Part shown: positions 54,690 through 64,000 of the stretch, piece after piece
Numbering within the stretch: the first letter of the stretch is position 1
Layout of the letters: each line of letters begins with the position of its first letter
NCBI GenBank assembly: GCA_037176725.1
Contig: JAZBRS010000026.1
Coordinates: 153,647,501-153,711,500 of the forward strand
Reading direction: 5' to 3'
DNA length: 64,000 nt
From: Posidonia oceanica
Taxonomy: Eukaryota > Streptophyta > Magnoliopsida > Alismatales > Posidoniaceae
Made by a program: the position numbers and the translations under genes
Notes under the pieces: generated by a model
Database searches by the model: none
What the model saw: only the letters and a program-made list of their open reading frames with translations
Told to the model about the DNA's origin: nothing

Positions 54690-55360
54690 ACGAGTAGTTT
54701 GGGGTACCAGCCCGCAAGGGATTCAGCTGAGGGCGATCAGCTGGGGACTCAGCTGGGGTGACCAGCCGAGAAGAGCGTTAGGTTGACGGACCTTTCGCCG
54801 AGCAGTTTGGGGTGCCAGCCCGTAGAGATAAGGATCCAGCTGGGGCGACCAACTGGGGACTCAGCTGGGGTGACCAGCCGAGAAAAGTGTCAGGTTGACA
54901 GACCTTTCGCCGAGCAGTTTGGGGTGCCAGCCCGCAAGGGATTCAGCTGAGGGCGATCAGCTGGGGGCTCAGCTGGGGTGACCAGCCGAGAAGAGTGTCA
55001 GGTTGACGGACCTTTCGCCGAGCAGTTTGGGGTGCCAGCCCGTAGAGGAATTTAGCTGAGGATGATCAGCCAGGGATGATACCGCAGGGCAGCCAAAAGA
55101 TGCCCCTGGTATCAGGATGATACCAGGGGATGTCCGAAGCGCCCCTGGCATCAGGATGCAAAGATAGATGAACGAGTGGGTGGATGATAGGTTGATGAAC
55201 CCATCGCCGAGCAGTTCGGGGTGCCAGCCCGTAGGGGACTCAGCTGGGGACAATCAGCTGAGGATGGTGACAGGTTGACGGACCTTTCGCCGGGCAGTTT
55301 GGGGTGCCAGCCCGCGATAGGGACTCAGCTGGGGATGATCAGCTGAGGATGACGGATGGC
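54690..55360 (-). repeat. E6 array 3: amplified CCCAAACT motif with CAGCTG hairpins
   Basis: About seven diverged copies of roughly 100-120 bp. Each has the GGCTGGCACCCCAAACTGCTCG motif (single-copy in E3 and E5), an AGGTTGACGGACCT stem and CAGCTG-based hairpins, for example CTCAGCTG/CAGCTGAG (55324-55331, 55340-55347). It also encloses a second hairpin I at 55103-55129 (perfect, 12 bp). Confidence 0.8.
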
Positions 55361-55622
55361 GTAGCTTGACGACGCGGGTCCGCAGATGTTCTGGACTCTG
55401 GATTGGGTGCTGAGGACCTTACTGCGTTGTGATGCCTGCAAGTCCGGTTAGAGGGCCCAAGATGATGATGATAATGATATGCAATGCAGCAATGAGTCTT
55501 GATGTGCAAGCAGATAGCAGAAACAGTTTTCATTGATAAAGCTTGATGAGTACAATGCCTACGGCAGGCCAGAAATGTACAGCGTAATCCGAAAGAAGAC
55601 CGCATGATGGTTGCACAAGGGC

Positions 55623-56960
55623 CTAGTCAGTTCGGGCCTTCTTTGACTGCCTGGAGTCGGGGAACAAGGGACCGCCCGGCGGGACTTCAGTGATAGGCCA
55701 GAGCTGCCGGACTTCAGCTTCATATTCAGGGGTGCATCCTACACCTCTCACAGCTGCAATGTCTGTAGATTGGACCCCGTGCTGCATCAGACTAGCGAGC
55801 TTCTTGGTCGGGGCAGTGGTGCTGAGAGGATAAGTCTGTAGAAGCTCGGGCGCTGTACTGTCAATGAAGGCGCCCTGCTGGAAGCCGAACTGGCGCATGA
55901 CCCTGATTGGGTGGTACTCTATGCCTGCTGTGAAGCCTGGAAGAATGACCAGCCGCGTGTCACGCGCGCTGAAGAAGACTGTGAAGGGCTCTGCTGTAGA
56001 GGGAATGATACGCCAGGTCACGGCATCGTCAGTCAGTGCTGACAGCCTCTCGTACTCTTCTTTGACGCTCTTGTCTGTTCTGGTACGGACGCTGCTGCAG
56101 TATGCTTCGAAGGCGTGTACTTGAGGGCGCAGGAAGTTCATTTCTAAGTGCGCGGTCAGCCAGACTTGTATAAGTGCTCCGCAACCGTGGAAGTGGCGGC
56201 AGCGATGAGAAATGCGGTCCAGCCCGCGATATGTCTCTGCCAAGACAACTGGTGCCAGATCTATGTGCTGGGTCACCACAGCTAGCGCAATTTCTGCGAC
56301 CTCGATGGCCACTGTCAGTCGGCCATGAGTAAAGATTAGCTCGCCCAGAAAGCGGATGACAAATCCTCGGAGCCATAGCTCATCTCCGAGGTCAGCACGC
56401 TTGTTCAAGATATCATCAAAGTGTGCAAGGCGAAGCATAGGCTCTTGTCCACTGGTGCAGATTAGCTTTTGTTGGCAGGCTTGAGTGGAGAGTCCAGTTA
56501 GCTGGTTCAGGACTCGGAGATATCCGTCGCGCCTCATGAAGACAGGTGGCCCCAAGATCTTTGAAAAGCCGCAGATCCGACGCACCTCTTCCAGTGTAGG
56601 TGTCAATTCGGTCTTGTTGAAGCGGAAGACATGATGTGCCGGTTTCCAGAATCTTGCGGCGGCACACAGAAGGTGGCGGCTGACTTCCACATCAGCAGCC
56701 TTCAGCAGCTTAGTTGGTATGCCCCACAGGCGCAGCTGTTCACAGTCTTGTAGAGTGAGCCTGCTGATCCATTCTCGCAGGATTTCCGAGCAGTGTGTGG
56801 GAGTCAACAGAGTAGGAAAACCCATTGCACTGGTTGCAGAAGACAGGCTGATTGCTTCAAGGCTTGAGGTACCTGCTATCAATAAACAGTCAGATCTTGC
56901 AGGCATATAATCTTTGACAACAAACAGAAGCTGAGACTGAAAGTGTAGTTCCATATGCAT
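55623..56960 (-). CDS. E6 extra ORF, DUF7745/plant-mobile-domain-like protein
   Basis: 445 codons from the first ATG at 56960; the E5 copy begins at the codon corresponding to 56825 (MGFPTLLTP), so that start is preferred, giving 400 residues. Same domain as in E5: LLCAAARFWKPAHHVFRFNKTELTPTLEEVRRICGF. Differences from E5 are mainly conservative. The protein has no RT or integrase motif, and no signal peptide or membrane helix. Position 3' of integrase, where some other Ty3 groups carry env-like ORFs, but sequence gives no support for an envelope. How it is translated is unknown; a spliced or internal start is needed. Being open in both copies suggests purifying selection or recent origin. 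Confidence 0.82.
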   Translation of the reverse strand: MHMELHFQSQLLFVVKDYMPARSDCLLIAGTSSLEAISLSSATSAMGFPTLLTPTHCSEILREWISRLTLQDCEQLRLWGIPTKLLKAADVEVSRHLLCAAARFWKPAHHVFRFNKTELTPTLEEVRRICGFSKILGPPVFMRRDGYLRVLNQLTGLSTQACQQKLICTSGQEPMLRLAHFDDILNKRADLGDELWLRGFVIRFLGELIFTHGRLTVAIEVAEIALAVVTQHIDLAPVVLAETYRGLDRISHRCRHFHGCGALIQVWLTAHLEMNFLRPQVHAFEAYCSSVRTRTDKSVKEEYERLSALTDDAVTWRIIPSTAEPFTVFFSARDTRLVILPGFTAGIEYHPIRVMRQFGFQQGAFIDSTAPELLQTYPLSTTAPTKKLASLMQHGVQSTDIAAVRGVGCTPEYEAEVRQLWPITEVPPGGPLFPDSRQSKKARTD

Positions 56961-58346
56961 TTAGCAGTTGATAGCGGAACATAGCAGTTAAGCACTGATA
57001 AGCAGGGGGATTTTGTTGCAGTCTTGCGGACATGGGGGCGAGGGCTGGCAGGAGATCTGGACCAGCGCAGCTCGAGTGCCGTCGACGCACCTCTGCTGGG
57101 GAGAAGTACTGCCTCAGGGCCTGAGCGTGTTGCAGAGCGGAGGGATTGGCGGAAGGGGAAAGGAAAGAAGGAAGATGCATGAATGCAAGATGCTAGGGAT
57201 ATGCTTATGTGGATGAATATTATTGGATGACTAAGTATGTTTGAATGGATGGATATGCTTGGGTGGATGGGTATGCTTGAGTGGATGCTTATGCTTGGGT
57301 GGATGCTTGAACGCCCTCAGCGTACGGAGTGCTTTGGTGCCTGCTGTAGAGGGAGGGAGTGGCCCTTGACTCACTGGGCCCTACTCAGACTCTTGGCTTA
57401 TTGGTGGCGCTCCGGAACAGGTTGTTGGCACTATACAGGTGGTGATGTGGTGAGGACAGGCTACTGGCCGCACTCTCAGGACCTACACCTATTCTTTCAG
57501 CTCTCTCTCTTTTTTGAAAGGTTTCTCCCTCATAGGTATGCAGTCTTTCTCTGCCCCTAGATGGGGGAAGGTATGTGTTTGCTTTTGGGAGGATGTGGTA
57601 GACCCCTTTTCCAAGCTTGACGTGCTGGGGATCTCTAGTAAAGCATGGGGGATAACGGTGCCTGTGTTTTTTGGGCTACCCTTGCCTTTTCTTTTTTTTT
57701 TTTTTTGTTTTGCTTGCTTTTCTCCTTTTTTTGTCTTTGTTTTTGTTCGATCTCTTTTTTTCCTCTTCTTCTTCTTTTTTTTTTTTGATTGATATTTTTC
57801 CACTTTTTTTTTTCAGGCTTTTGCTATCCCCATTCTGGTGGCAAAAGAAGGGTGCTTGAAATGTAATGGATTCAGGTTTTGGGTCTGCTGTGTGATGGGT
57901 AGAAAGAGCAGGGTTAGACTGCACACCCCTATCTCTAGGGCCGGCTTCTGTCTTCGTCTTCTGTCCCTTTGAGGTGCCCAAATCTAGATGTCTATTCTCA
58001 CTTTTTTTTCAAGCTCACATCCTAACATTTTTTTCTCCCTCAAAGGTGTATGTCCTTGCGAGATTGGGCGGTTCGCCTGTCCTTATTGGTGGTGGCTCCC
58101 TCACGTGCTAAGACATCTAAGTAGTGCTAGGTGAGGCAGGGGGACTCTTTCCAGAGCAGGCAAGCACTTCCGGTTGTCATCACCGGGCCAAAGATACAAT
58201 GCTTGAGAGAATGACGATGATGATTTGAAAAGAAAGGGTGCAAGAGCTGAAAGGATGATGATGACGATTTGAAGTAGAGTCGAAGTAAGAAGGCGAGAAT
58301 GCGAGTGCAAGCGGGAGAAGGGCAACTGCAACGGGGCCGTTTTCGG
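56961..58346 (-). other. E6 spacer between integrase and DUF7745 ORF
   Basis: No gene. A purine-rich tract on the minus strand lies at 57690-57810, as in E5. ORFs over it are lysine- or phenylalanine-rich artefacts. Confidence 0.6.
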
Positions 58347-61300
58347 CTACTGATAGTACTTCTTCAGATAGCAGAGGTTGACGGGTTCAGATTGCTCAAT
58401 CTGGTCCATATCTTCAAGGGTTACAGCGCCTCCCGAAAAGATCTGCTTGACCACAAAGGGGCCACGCCAATTGGGTCGGAATTTCCCTCGACCGTCAGGC
58501 AAATGAATGGCGCGCAAGACAAGGTCCCCTGGCTGGAAGCTTCTAGGCTGGACCTTCTTCAAGAATGCTTTGGCCATCCGCTTCTGATAGCAGTGAGCGT
58601 TGTGCATGGCTTGCAATCTGCGCTCATCAATCAAGTTCAGTTGGATGCAGCGGTCTTCGACCCATTCTGCTTCTTCCAACTCAGCTTCCCGCAGGATCCG
58701 CAGAGAGGGGATCTCCACTTCAACAGGTAACACCGCTTCCATGCCGTACACCAGAGAGTACGGGGTGGCTCCTGTAGAGGTCCGGATTGATGTCCTGTAC
58801 GCCCAGAGCGCGTACGGGAGCTTGTCGTGCCAATCCTTGTGGATTTCTGCCATTTTCTTCAGGATCTTGACAATATTCTTGTTTGTAGATTCCACTGCTC
58901 CGTTCATCTGAGGCCGATAAGGTGAGGATCGATGGTGCTTGATCTTGAGACTTTGCAGGTATTCTTCGATCCTTTTGGCAATAAAGTTTGAGCCGTTATC
59001 AGAGATGACAGAGTGCGGGACCCCATACCGGGCAACAATATTGTTTCTGATAAATTTTTCTGTTGCCGCAGCGGTGACTGTCCTGTAAGAGGCCGCTTCC
59101 ACCCACTTGGTAAAGTAATCGATCGCTACCAGAATGTAACGATGACCATTTGAAGCAGCGGGGTGGATGGCGCCGATGACATCGATCCCCCAGGTGGAGA
59201 AAGGCCATGGCGAAGACATATTATGCAGCTGATGTGGAGGGGCCTTGATGAAGTTACCATGGACCTGACAGTTGTGGCATCTACGCACGAACCGGCAGCA
59301 GTCGGCTTCCATGGTCTGCCAGAAATATCCTTGAAGCATGATCTTCTTGGCCAGGAGGACGCCGTTCATGTGCGGGCCACAGGTTCCTGCATGCACTTGA
59401 AGCATCAGCGTGTCCGCCTCCGACTTGTTCAGGCAGCGCAGTAGCATCTGATTGTATGACCTTCTGTATAGCTGCCCGGCCCCTAACACATATTTTGACG
59501 CCAGACGCGCCAAAGTTCTCTTGTCTGCCGCCGTGGTATCAGGAGGAAAGTTACCAGACTCCAGGAAAGATTTTATGTCTTGATACCAGGGCTGCCCCTC
59601 TGCTGGATCTGCTTCTTCTATGCTCATGCAGTATGCAGGCTGTTCAATGCGAGTGACTGATACATCCACAGTGCTGTCTTCTGATATAGTGAGCCAGGAT
59701 GCCAGAGTTGCTAGTGCGTCTGCATACGCGTTCTTCGCTCTGTTCAGGTATGTGAAGCGGATGCTCTTGAATTCTTTCATCAGCCTCAGCAGGTGTTCAT
59801 GATACGGCACAAGCTTGGGATCTTTTGTCTTCCAATCGCCGTTCACTTGAGAAATTACCAGCATGGCATCGCCGTGCACATGCAGCTTCTGCGCCTCATG
59901 CTCGAGGGCGACTTTCAACCCCAGGATGCATGCTTCGTACTCTGCTTCGTTGTTTGTGCAGGTGAAAGTCAGCTTCCTCGCGAAAGGAGTCACCTGTCCT
60001 TGGGGCGTGGTCAGCACTGCGCCTATGCCTCGACCCTTCTTGTTGACTGCACCATCAAAGTAGAGCTGCCATTCCTCTGCTTCTTCAGGATCTTTCTGCT
60101 CAGAGTCCTCCATTGCAAAGAGAATGTCTTCATCAGGGAACTGCATCTGGAGGGGTTGGTATTCAGGCAGAGGGAGGTCAGCAAGATGGTCTGCCATTGC
60201 TTGACCCTTCATGGATTTCTGTGTGACGAAGGTGATGTCGTACTGAGACAATAACACCTGCCACTTAGCGCATCTGCCCACCATGGCCGGCTTCTGGAAG
60301 AGGAATTTGATGGGATCGTGCCGGCATAAGAGCTGTACTGGGTATGCCATCATGTAGTGCCTCAGCTTCTGTGCAGCCCAGACAAGGGACAAGCAAGTCT
60401 TCTCTAGTGTTGTATACCTGGCTTCGCATTCATTAAATTTCTTGCTCAGGTAGTAGATGGCGCGCTCCTTCCTACCAGATTCGTCATGTTGGCCCAAGAC
60501 GGCGCCCATGGAATGCTGCGTGGTAGAAAGGTAGAGAAGCAAAGGTCTCCCTGGCGTAGGCGGGACCAGGACAGGAGGCTTGATCAATAGCTGCTTGATC
60601 TTGGCAAATGCAGCCTGACACTCCTCGTTCCAGTGAATCTGCGCATTCTTCCTCAAGAGCTTGAACATGGGTTCGCAGATGGGCGTAAGCTGTGCAATGA
60701 AGCGACTGATATATTGTAGACGCCCAAGCAGACTTCTGACTTCCTTTTCAGTTCTAGGGGGTGGCATGTCCACGATGGCTTGTGCTTTCAACGGGTCCAC
60801 CTCAATCCCCCTTTGGCTAACAATGTAGCCGAGCAATTTGCCAGAAGATACCCCGAATACGCACTTCTTGGGATTCAGGCGCAGCTTGTACTTCCGTAGA
60901 CGGTCAAAGAGCTTTCTGAGACAGGCAAGATGATCCTCGGGCTCTTTGGTTTTGGCGATCATATCGTCTACATAGACCTCCACTTCTTGGTGCATGAGGT
61001 CGTGGAATAGCGCAGTCATGGCCCTTTGATAGGTTGCGCCAGCATTCTTCAGGCCGAACGGCATGACTTGGTAGCAGAAGACTCCCCAAGGGGTGATGAA
61101 TGAAGTCTTTTCCATGTCCTCTTCCGCCATTTTGATCTGATTGTATCCAGAAAAGCCGTCCATGAAGGAGAGCATTTTGTGGCCCGCTGTATTGTCGACT
61201 AGGACGTCAATGTGGGGCAATGGAAAGTCGTCCTTGGGACTTGCCTTGTTCAGGTCCCTGTAGTCGATACAGATCCGGATTCGGCCATCCTTCTTGGGCA

Positions 61301-64000
61301 CAGGTACAATGTTTGCCAGCCATTCAGGATAAAGAACGACCTTCAGAAAGTTGACTCCCAGCTGCTTCATTATCTCTTCTTTGATCATGAGCAGCCACTG
61401 CGGTCGCCATCTTCTCAATTTCTGCTTTACTGGCTTGGCATCCGGATTTAAGGGCAGATTGTGCACCACTATTTCTATGTCAAGGCCGACCATATCTTCA
61501 TAACTCCAGGCGAAGACATCCGCATATTCTTTCAGGAATGCGATGAATTCTGCTCGAACCTGGGTGGACAGCTGGGCACTGATGCAAACTTCTCTGACTT
61601 CCTCAGCTGTGCCGATGTTGACAACCTCCGTTTCTTCTTCGACATGGAGGTTGGGGCCTTCTGGGTCGTCGTCATAGGGCCGGAACTCGGGCAAAGGTTC
61701 GTCAGTCTCATCCATGCCCGTATCATCCTCCTCTCCATAGGCAATAAGTTCTGAGAGGATCTCTTTCTCAAAAGAAGGACTTGCAATGTCGAAAGAGTGC
61801 ATGTGTTCCGCTGCTTGGCCCTGGTGACGTTTCAGGATGGTCACGCTCACTCGGGTATTCTTGTAGCCTCGGTGCGCGACCTCCATCCCAGCAACTCCTT
61901 CTACCGTTTGCTCTGGCCTGGCTGGCTCTGCTGAGTGCTCTGCTGATACTGCTGAGGGCTTAACTGACTCTACTGCTGATGCTGCTGACTGTTCTGCTGC
62001 TGAGGCTGCTGACTGCTCTACTGCTGAGGCATTCTGCTCTGTTACTGCTGCTGCATGTACTGCTGATGTTCCTCCCTCCGAGTCTTCTAGTGTGCTTGTG
62101 GGGGATACGCCAGACCGGCGGCTGATCTGGTTACTGCCGCTCGGTATGCTGTTCAGGTGAGGCATGGGTTGCACAAACCACCTAGACCCGCCTTCTGGTT
62201 GAAGAGTGATGAGCTCGTCTGGTCTAGGGGAGTCTGGCGCTGCTGAGTCTTCTAGGACCATGATAGAGGCATGGTCGTCTTGCAGAGGAGGATCCGTGAC
62301 TACGGCTTTCCCTTTCCTTTCTGCAGCTTGATGCTCTGCCAGGTCTTCTGTTATCGACTTGATCTGTTCTTGATAGAGCAGCTCTAAGTCGGACATCCAA
62401 GAATCGACCTGGGCTTCTATCGCCGCTCCTTCTTCTTCGTCTGAGGGGGAGTCGACGTAGTAGGCGCCGGGGGCCTGCGGCACTGGCCCGGCTGCAAGAT
62501 GGATTGCTGCCCTTGGGGTTTGCATGATCTGGTTTACGGGCGCGTCCATTGATGGCAGTTCAGATGTAGAAGGCCCAAATAGAGAGGCCAGCGGTGCTAC
62601 TGATGAATAAGCTTCCAGGGTCACTGCTGGAGAATAAGTAGGGGTGCTCTTTGGAGGGCTCAAGGGCCCGGATAATGTAGTGCTCAGTTGGCCTTTTGTA
62701 TCGGGCCGTAACTGAGAGAGCGCAGCTTCTGACGCCGTGGGGTCTTGCCATGAGAGCTGCTGCAGGTCGTCAGGAGAATGCGGAGCGGACTGAGCCAGCT
62801 GCATTCCTGAAGATGATGCTGAGGGAGCGGGCTGGGCCACGCTGCCGACTGAATTGATGGACTGCCCCTCCAGAGATGGGGGCAGCGGCACTGATGTGTC
62901 TGTGACCGCTGGTAGCATGCTTGGTTCTGCCAAGAGGAGTGTCTCTGACCCCTGTACTGCTGCTGACTGTTGCTGGGGAACTGATGTGGCTGGAAAAGGA
63001 TGAGAATTTGCATTTGCCACGGGGCCTGCTGAACTGCCTGCTGTTTTTGCCAGAGGGAGAGCTAAATAAACTGACTGTGGGGCCTCTGCTCTGACCACTG
63101 TTTCTGCTGAGCTGATTGGGACTGCCTCTGTTGCATCAGACTGCTCTTCATCCGAGTAGTAGTCCTCAACACACACCCAATCCTCTGTCAGCGCTGCGGC
63201 TTGATAGTTGGTGGATCCCAGAATTCCTGCACTGGTAAAGTTAGTGAGGTCTCTGGGAATGGCTGGTGCACGATCTCTGAGTTGAAAGCAGTGACCTTCG
63301 TCGAGCTTTGGTTCGTAGCCGAGGCCTTCAGACTTCCTTCGCTCCACTGCTACGATCGGCTCCGCGATCCCTTGGCCGTGACGCCCGAGCGGCGTACCCT
63401 TTGTGTAACCCCATCTGTGACATACATTCTCGACCATTCGAAAGGGGTTGCTGTGAACGGTCAAGGAGTTGACACGTTCAAGGTCAGGAACAAAGTTAAC
63501 TGGCTCGCACCGGTTAACGCGATAGAGGGCTTCAGAAGTCTCAGGGTCAAACGGGATGGATTGCGAAGACACAGGAGAGACTGCTTCAATCCGCTCCTTC
63601 TCAAAGTTCTCCGCCATGACGACAATGACATCATCGCCACGACGGTACTTTATCATTCGACGGAGGGTTGAAGGAAGGACCTGATGCTTGTGAAGCCAAG
63701 GGCGCCCAAGCAAAAGATTGAAGTTAGGCTTCAAGTCGACGACATAGAATTCCACGTCGAAGACGACCGGGCCGATAGCCAGAGGGATAATCAGAATCCC
63801 TAGAGCGTCATGGTGAGTGTTGTCAAAAGCAGTCATTCCCTTCACGGCTGGCGTGATATCCTCGGCTTCGAATCCGAGCTTGGTTGCTGTACGCAAGGGG
63901 CAGACGTTAAGGCCTGACCCGTTATCAACCAGTGTTAGGGGAATGCGGAAGTTTTTGAACTGCACCGTGACGAATAGGGGCTGGTTGTGATTAATCCCTG
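58347..64000 (-). CDS. E6 Gag-Pol polyprotein, protease to integrase (open, N-terminus outside window)
   Basis: Open from the window edge to TAG at 58347. Order on the minus strand: retropepsin-like domain with LTLVDNGSGLNVCPL (about 63926) and FNLLLGRPWLHKH (about 63700); G-patch-like RWGYTKGTPLGRHGQG (about 63400); a 450-residue S/A/P/Q-rich linker; RT with KKDGRIRICIDYRDLNKA and catalytic YVDD (60974-60963); RNase H 1 (TTQHSMGAVLGQHDESGRK); RNase H 2 (YFDGAVNKKGRGIGAVL, EAEYEACILGLK, HGDAMLVISQ, NAYADALATLAS); integrase zinc region HAGTCGPHMNG...CHNC; core D at 59183, D at 59000, E at 58892 (DD35E spacing); C-terminal LKKYYQ. No chromodomain. Tat/Ogre lineage. All catalytic residues are present, so this copy could be functional if its gag is too. 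No intron is needed in this frame. Confidence 0.95.
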   Translation of the reverse strand, partial: GINHNQPLFVTVQFKNFRIPLTLVDNGSGLNVCPLRTATKLGFEAEDITPAVKGMTAFDNTHHDALGILIIPLAIGPVVFDVEFYVVDLKPNFNLLLGRPWLHKHQVLPSTLRRMIKYRRGDDVIVVMAENFEKERIEAVSPVSSQSIPFDPETSEALYRVNRCEPVNFVPDLERVNSLTVHSNPFRMVENVCHRWGYTKGTPLGRHGQGIAEPIVAVERRKSEGLGYEPKLDEGHCFQLRDRAPAIPRDLTNFTSAGILGSTNYQAAALTEDWVCVEDYYSDEEQSDATEAVPISSAETVVRAEAPQSVYLALPLAKTAGSSAGPVANANSHPFPATSVPQQQSAAVQGSETLLLAEPSMLPAVTDTSVPLPPSLEGQSINSVGSVAQPAPSASSSGMQLAQSAPHSPDDLQQLSWQDPTASEAALSQLRPDTKGQLSTTLSGPLSPPKSTPTYSPAVTLEAYSSVAPLASLFGPSTSELPSMDAPVNQIMQTPRAAIHLAAGPVPQAPGAYYVDSPSDEEEGAAIEAQVDSWMSDLELLYQEQIKSITEDLAEHQAAERKGKAVVTDPPLQDDHASIMVLEDSAAPDSPRPDELITLQPEGGSRWFVQPMPHLNSIPSGSNQISRRSGVSPTSTLEDSEGGTSAVHAAAVTEQNASAVEQSAASAAEQSAASAVESVKPSAVSAEHSAEPARPEQTVEGVAGMEVAHRGYKNTRVSVTILKRHQGQAAEHMHSFDIASPSFEKEILSELIAYGEEDDTGMDETDEPLPEFRPYDDDPEGPNLHVEEETEVVNIGTAEEVREVCISAQLSTQVRAEFIAFLKEYADVFAWSYEDMVGLDIEIVVHNLPLNPDAKPVKQKLRRWRPQWLLMIKEEIMKQLGVNFLKVVLYPEWLANIVPVPKKDGRIRICIDYRDLNKASPKDDFPLPHIDVLVDNTAGHKMLSFMDGFSGYNQIKMAEEDMEKTSFITPWGVFCYQVMPFGLKNAGATYQRAMTALFHDLMHQEVEVYVDDMIAKTKEPEDHLACLRKLFDRLRKYKLRLNPKKCVFGVSSGKLLGYIVSQRGIEVDPLKAQAIVDMPPPRTEKEVRSLLGRLQYISRFIAQLTPICEPMFKLLRKNAQIHWNEECQAAFAKIKQLLIKPPVLVPPTPGRPLLLYLSTTQHSMGAVLGQHDESGRKERAIYYLSKKFNECEARYTTLEKTCLSLVWAAQKLRHYMMAYPVQLLCRHDPIKFLFQKPAMVGRCAKWQVLLSQYDITFVTQKSMKGQAMADHLADLPLPEYQPLQMQFPDEDILFAMEDSEQKDPEEAEEWQLYFDGAVNKKGRGIGAVLTTPQGQVTPFARKLTFTCTNNEAEYEACILGLKVALEHEAQKLHVHGDAMLVISQVNGDWKTKDPKLVPYHEHLLRLMKEFKSIRFTYLNRAKNAYADALATLASWLTISEDSTVDVSVTRIEQPAYCMSIEEADPAEGQPWYQDIKSFLESGNFPPDTTAADKRTLARLASKYVLGAGQLYRRSYNQMLLRCLNKSEADTLMLQVHAGTCGPHMNGVLLAKKIMLQGYFWQTMEADCCRFVRRCHNCQVHGNFIKAPPHQLHNMSSPWPFSTWGIDVIGAIHPAASNGHRYILVAIDYFTKWVEAASYRTVTAAATEKFIRNNIVARYGVPHSVISDNGSNFIAKRIEEYLQSLKIKHHRSSPYRPQMNGAVESTNKNIVKILKKMAEIHKDWHDKLPYALWAYRTSIRTSTGATPYSLVYGMEAVLPVEVEIPSLRILREAELEEAEWVEDRCIQLNLIDERRLQAMHNAHCYQKRMAKAFLKKVQPRSFQPGDLVLRAIHLPDGRGKFRPNWRGPFVVKQIFSGGAVTLEDMDQIEQSEPVNLCYLKKYYQ

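Larger units (their letters stand above)
46076..64000 (-). mobile_element. E6: Tat/Ogre-type Ty3/gypsy element, best preserved copy
   Basis: Minus-strand element running off the right edge: 3' LTR, polypurine tract, arrays, DUF7745 ORF and an open gag-pol that continues past 64000. It sits inside the 3' array of E5; predicted target duplication CTTAT (46071-46075). Absence of stops in pol suggests it is the youngest insertion here. Confidence 0.92.

Noticed and set aside
55623..56960. Envelope-like protein
   Set aside because: Position fits, but there is no signal peptide, membrane segment or furin-like site; the domain pattern is DUF7745-like.
63201..63671. Plus-strand ORFs opposite E6 pol
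   Set aside because: Antisense to the conserved polyprotein; no domain match.

Overview
This is plant nuclear DNA made entirely of nested LTR retrotransposons. I found no host gene, rRNA, tRNA or CRISPR array. The organism is a land plant, very probably a eudicot: the elements are Ty3/gypsy of the Tat/Ogre lineage, with LTRs of 5.3-6.0 kb, a primer site of the type TGGCGACTCCGCTGGGGA, two RNase H domains, no chromodomain, satellite-like arrays in the 3' UTR and an extra ORF related to plant-mobile-domain/DUF7745 proteins. I lean towards a woody eudicot such as a member of Myrtales, but that is a weak impression.

Six elements can be separated by their LTR ends, primer sites and polypurine tracts. 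From left to right: E1 (1-7535, minus; 5' LTR, leader, start of gag); E2 (7536-16052, minus; LTR/leader, gag, two protease domains, broken RT); E3 (16053-23710, plus; 3' UTR array and 3' LTR); E4 (23711-26806, minus; part of its 3' LTR and 3' UTR); E5 (26807-46075, plus; 5' LTR, gag-pro-pol, DUF7745 ORF, start of the 3' array); E6 (46076-64000, minus; 3' LTR, 3' arrays, DUF7745 ORF, most of an open gag-pol). The junctions imply that E3 and E5 inserted into E4, E2 into E3, E1 into E2, and E6 into E5. Every second junction lies outside the window, so each predicted 5-bp target duplication is testable.

E6 is the best preserved: its polyprotein is open from the window edge to the end of integrase, with intact protease, YVDD, RNase H, HHCC and DD35E motifs. 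E5 has the same layout but carries about a dozen stop codons, nearly all explained by C-to-T change, plus two small deletions. The normal division of labour would be: Gag builds the particle, protease cuts the polyprotein, RT/RNase H makes cDNA, and integrase inserts it. The DUF7745 protein's role is unknown.

The most unusual signal is structural. Short hairpins occur in the 3' UTR hairpin pair, in the monomers of the 3' arrays, and in LTR/leader modules of E2 and E4. Between copies the stem arms change together so that pairing is kept while the loops stay the same. A further inverted repeat brackets the polypurine tract and the first bases of the 3' LTR in all three 3' ends present. In addition, all six LTRs carry a strong splice-donor motif (AG|GTAAGT or AG|GTATGT) in sense orientation, which suggests an LTR-to-gag leader intron. 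These are read from sequence only and need folding, covariation statistics and RNA data.
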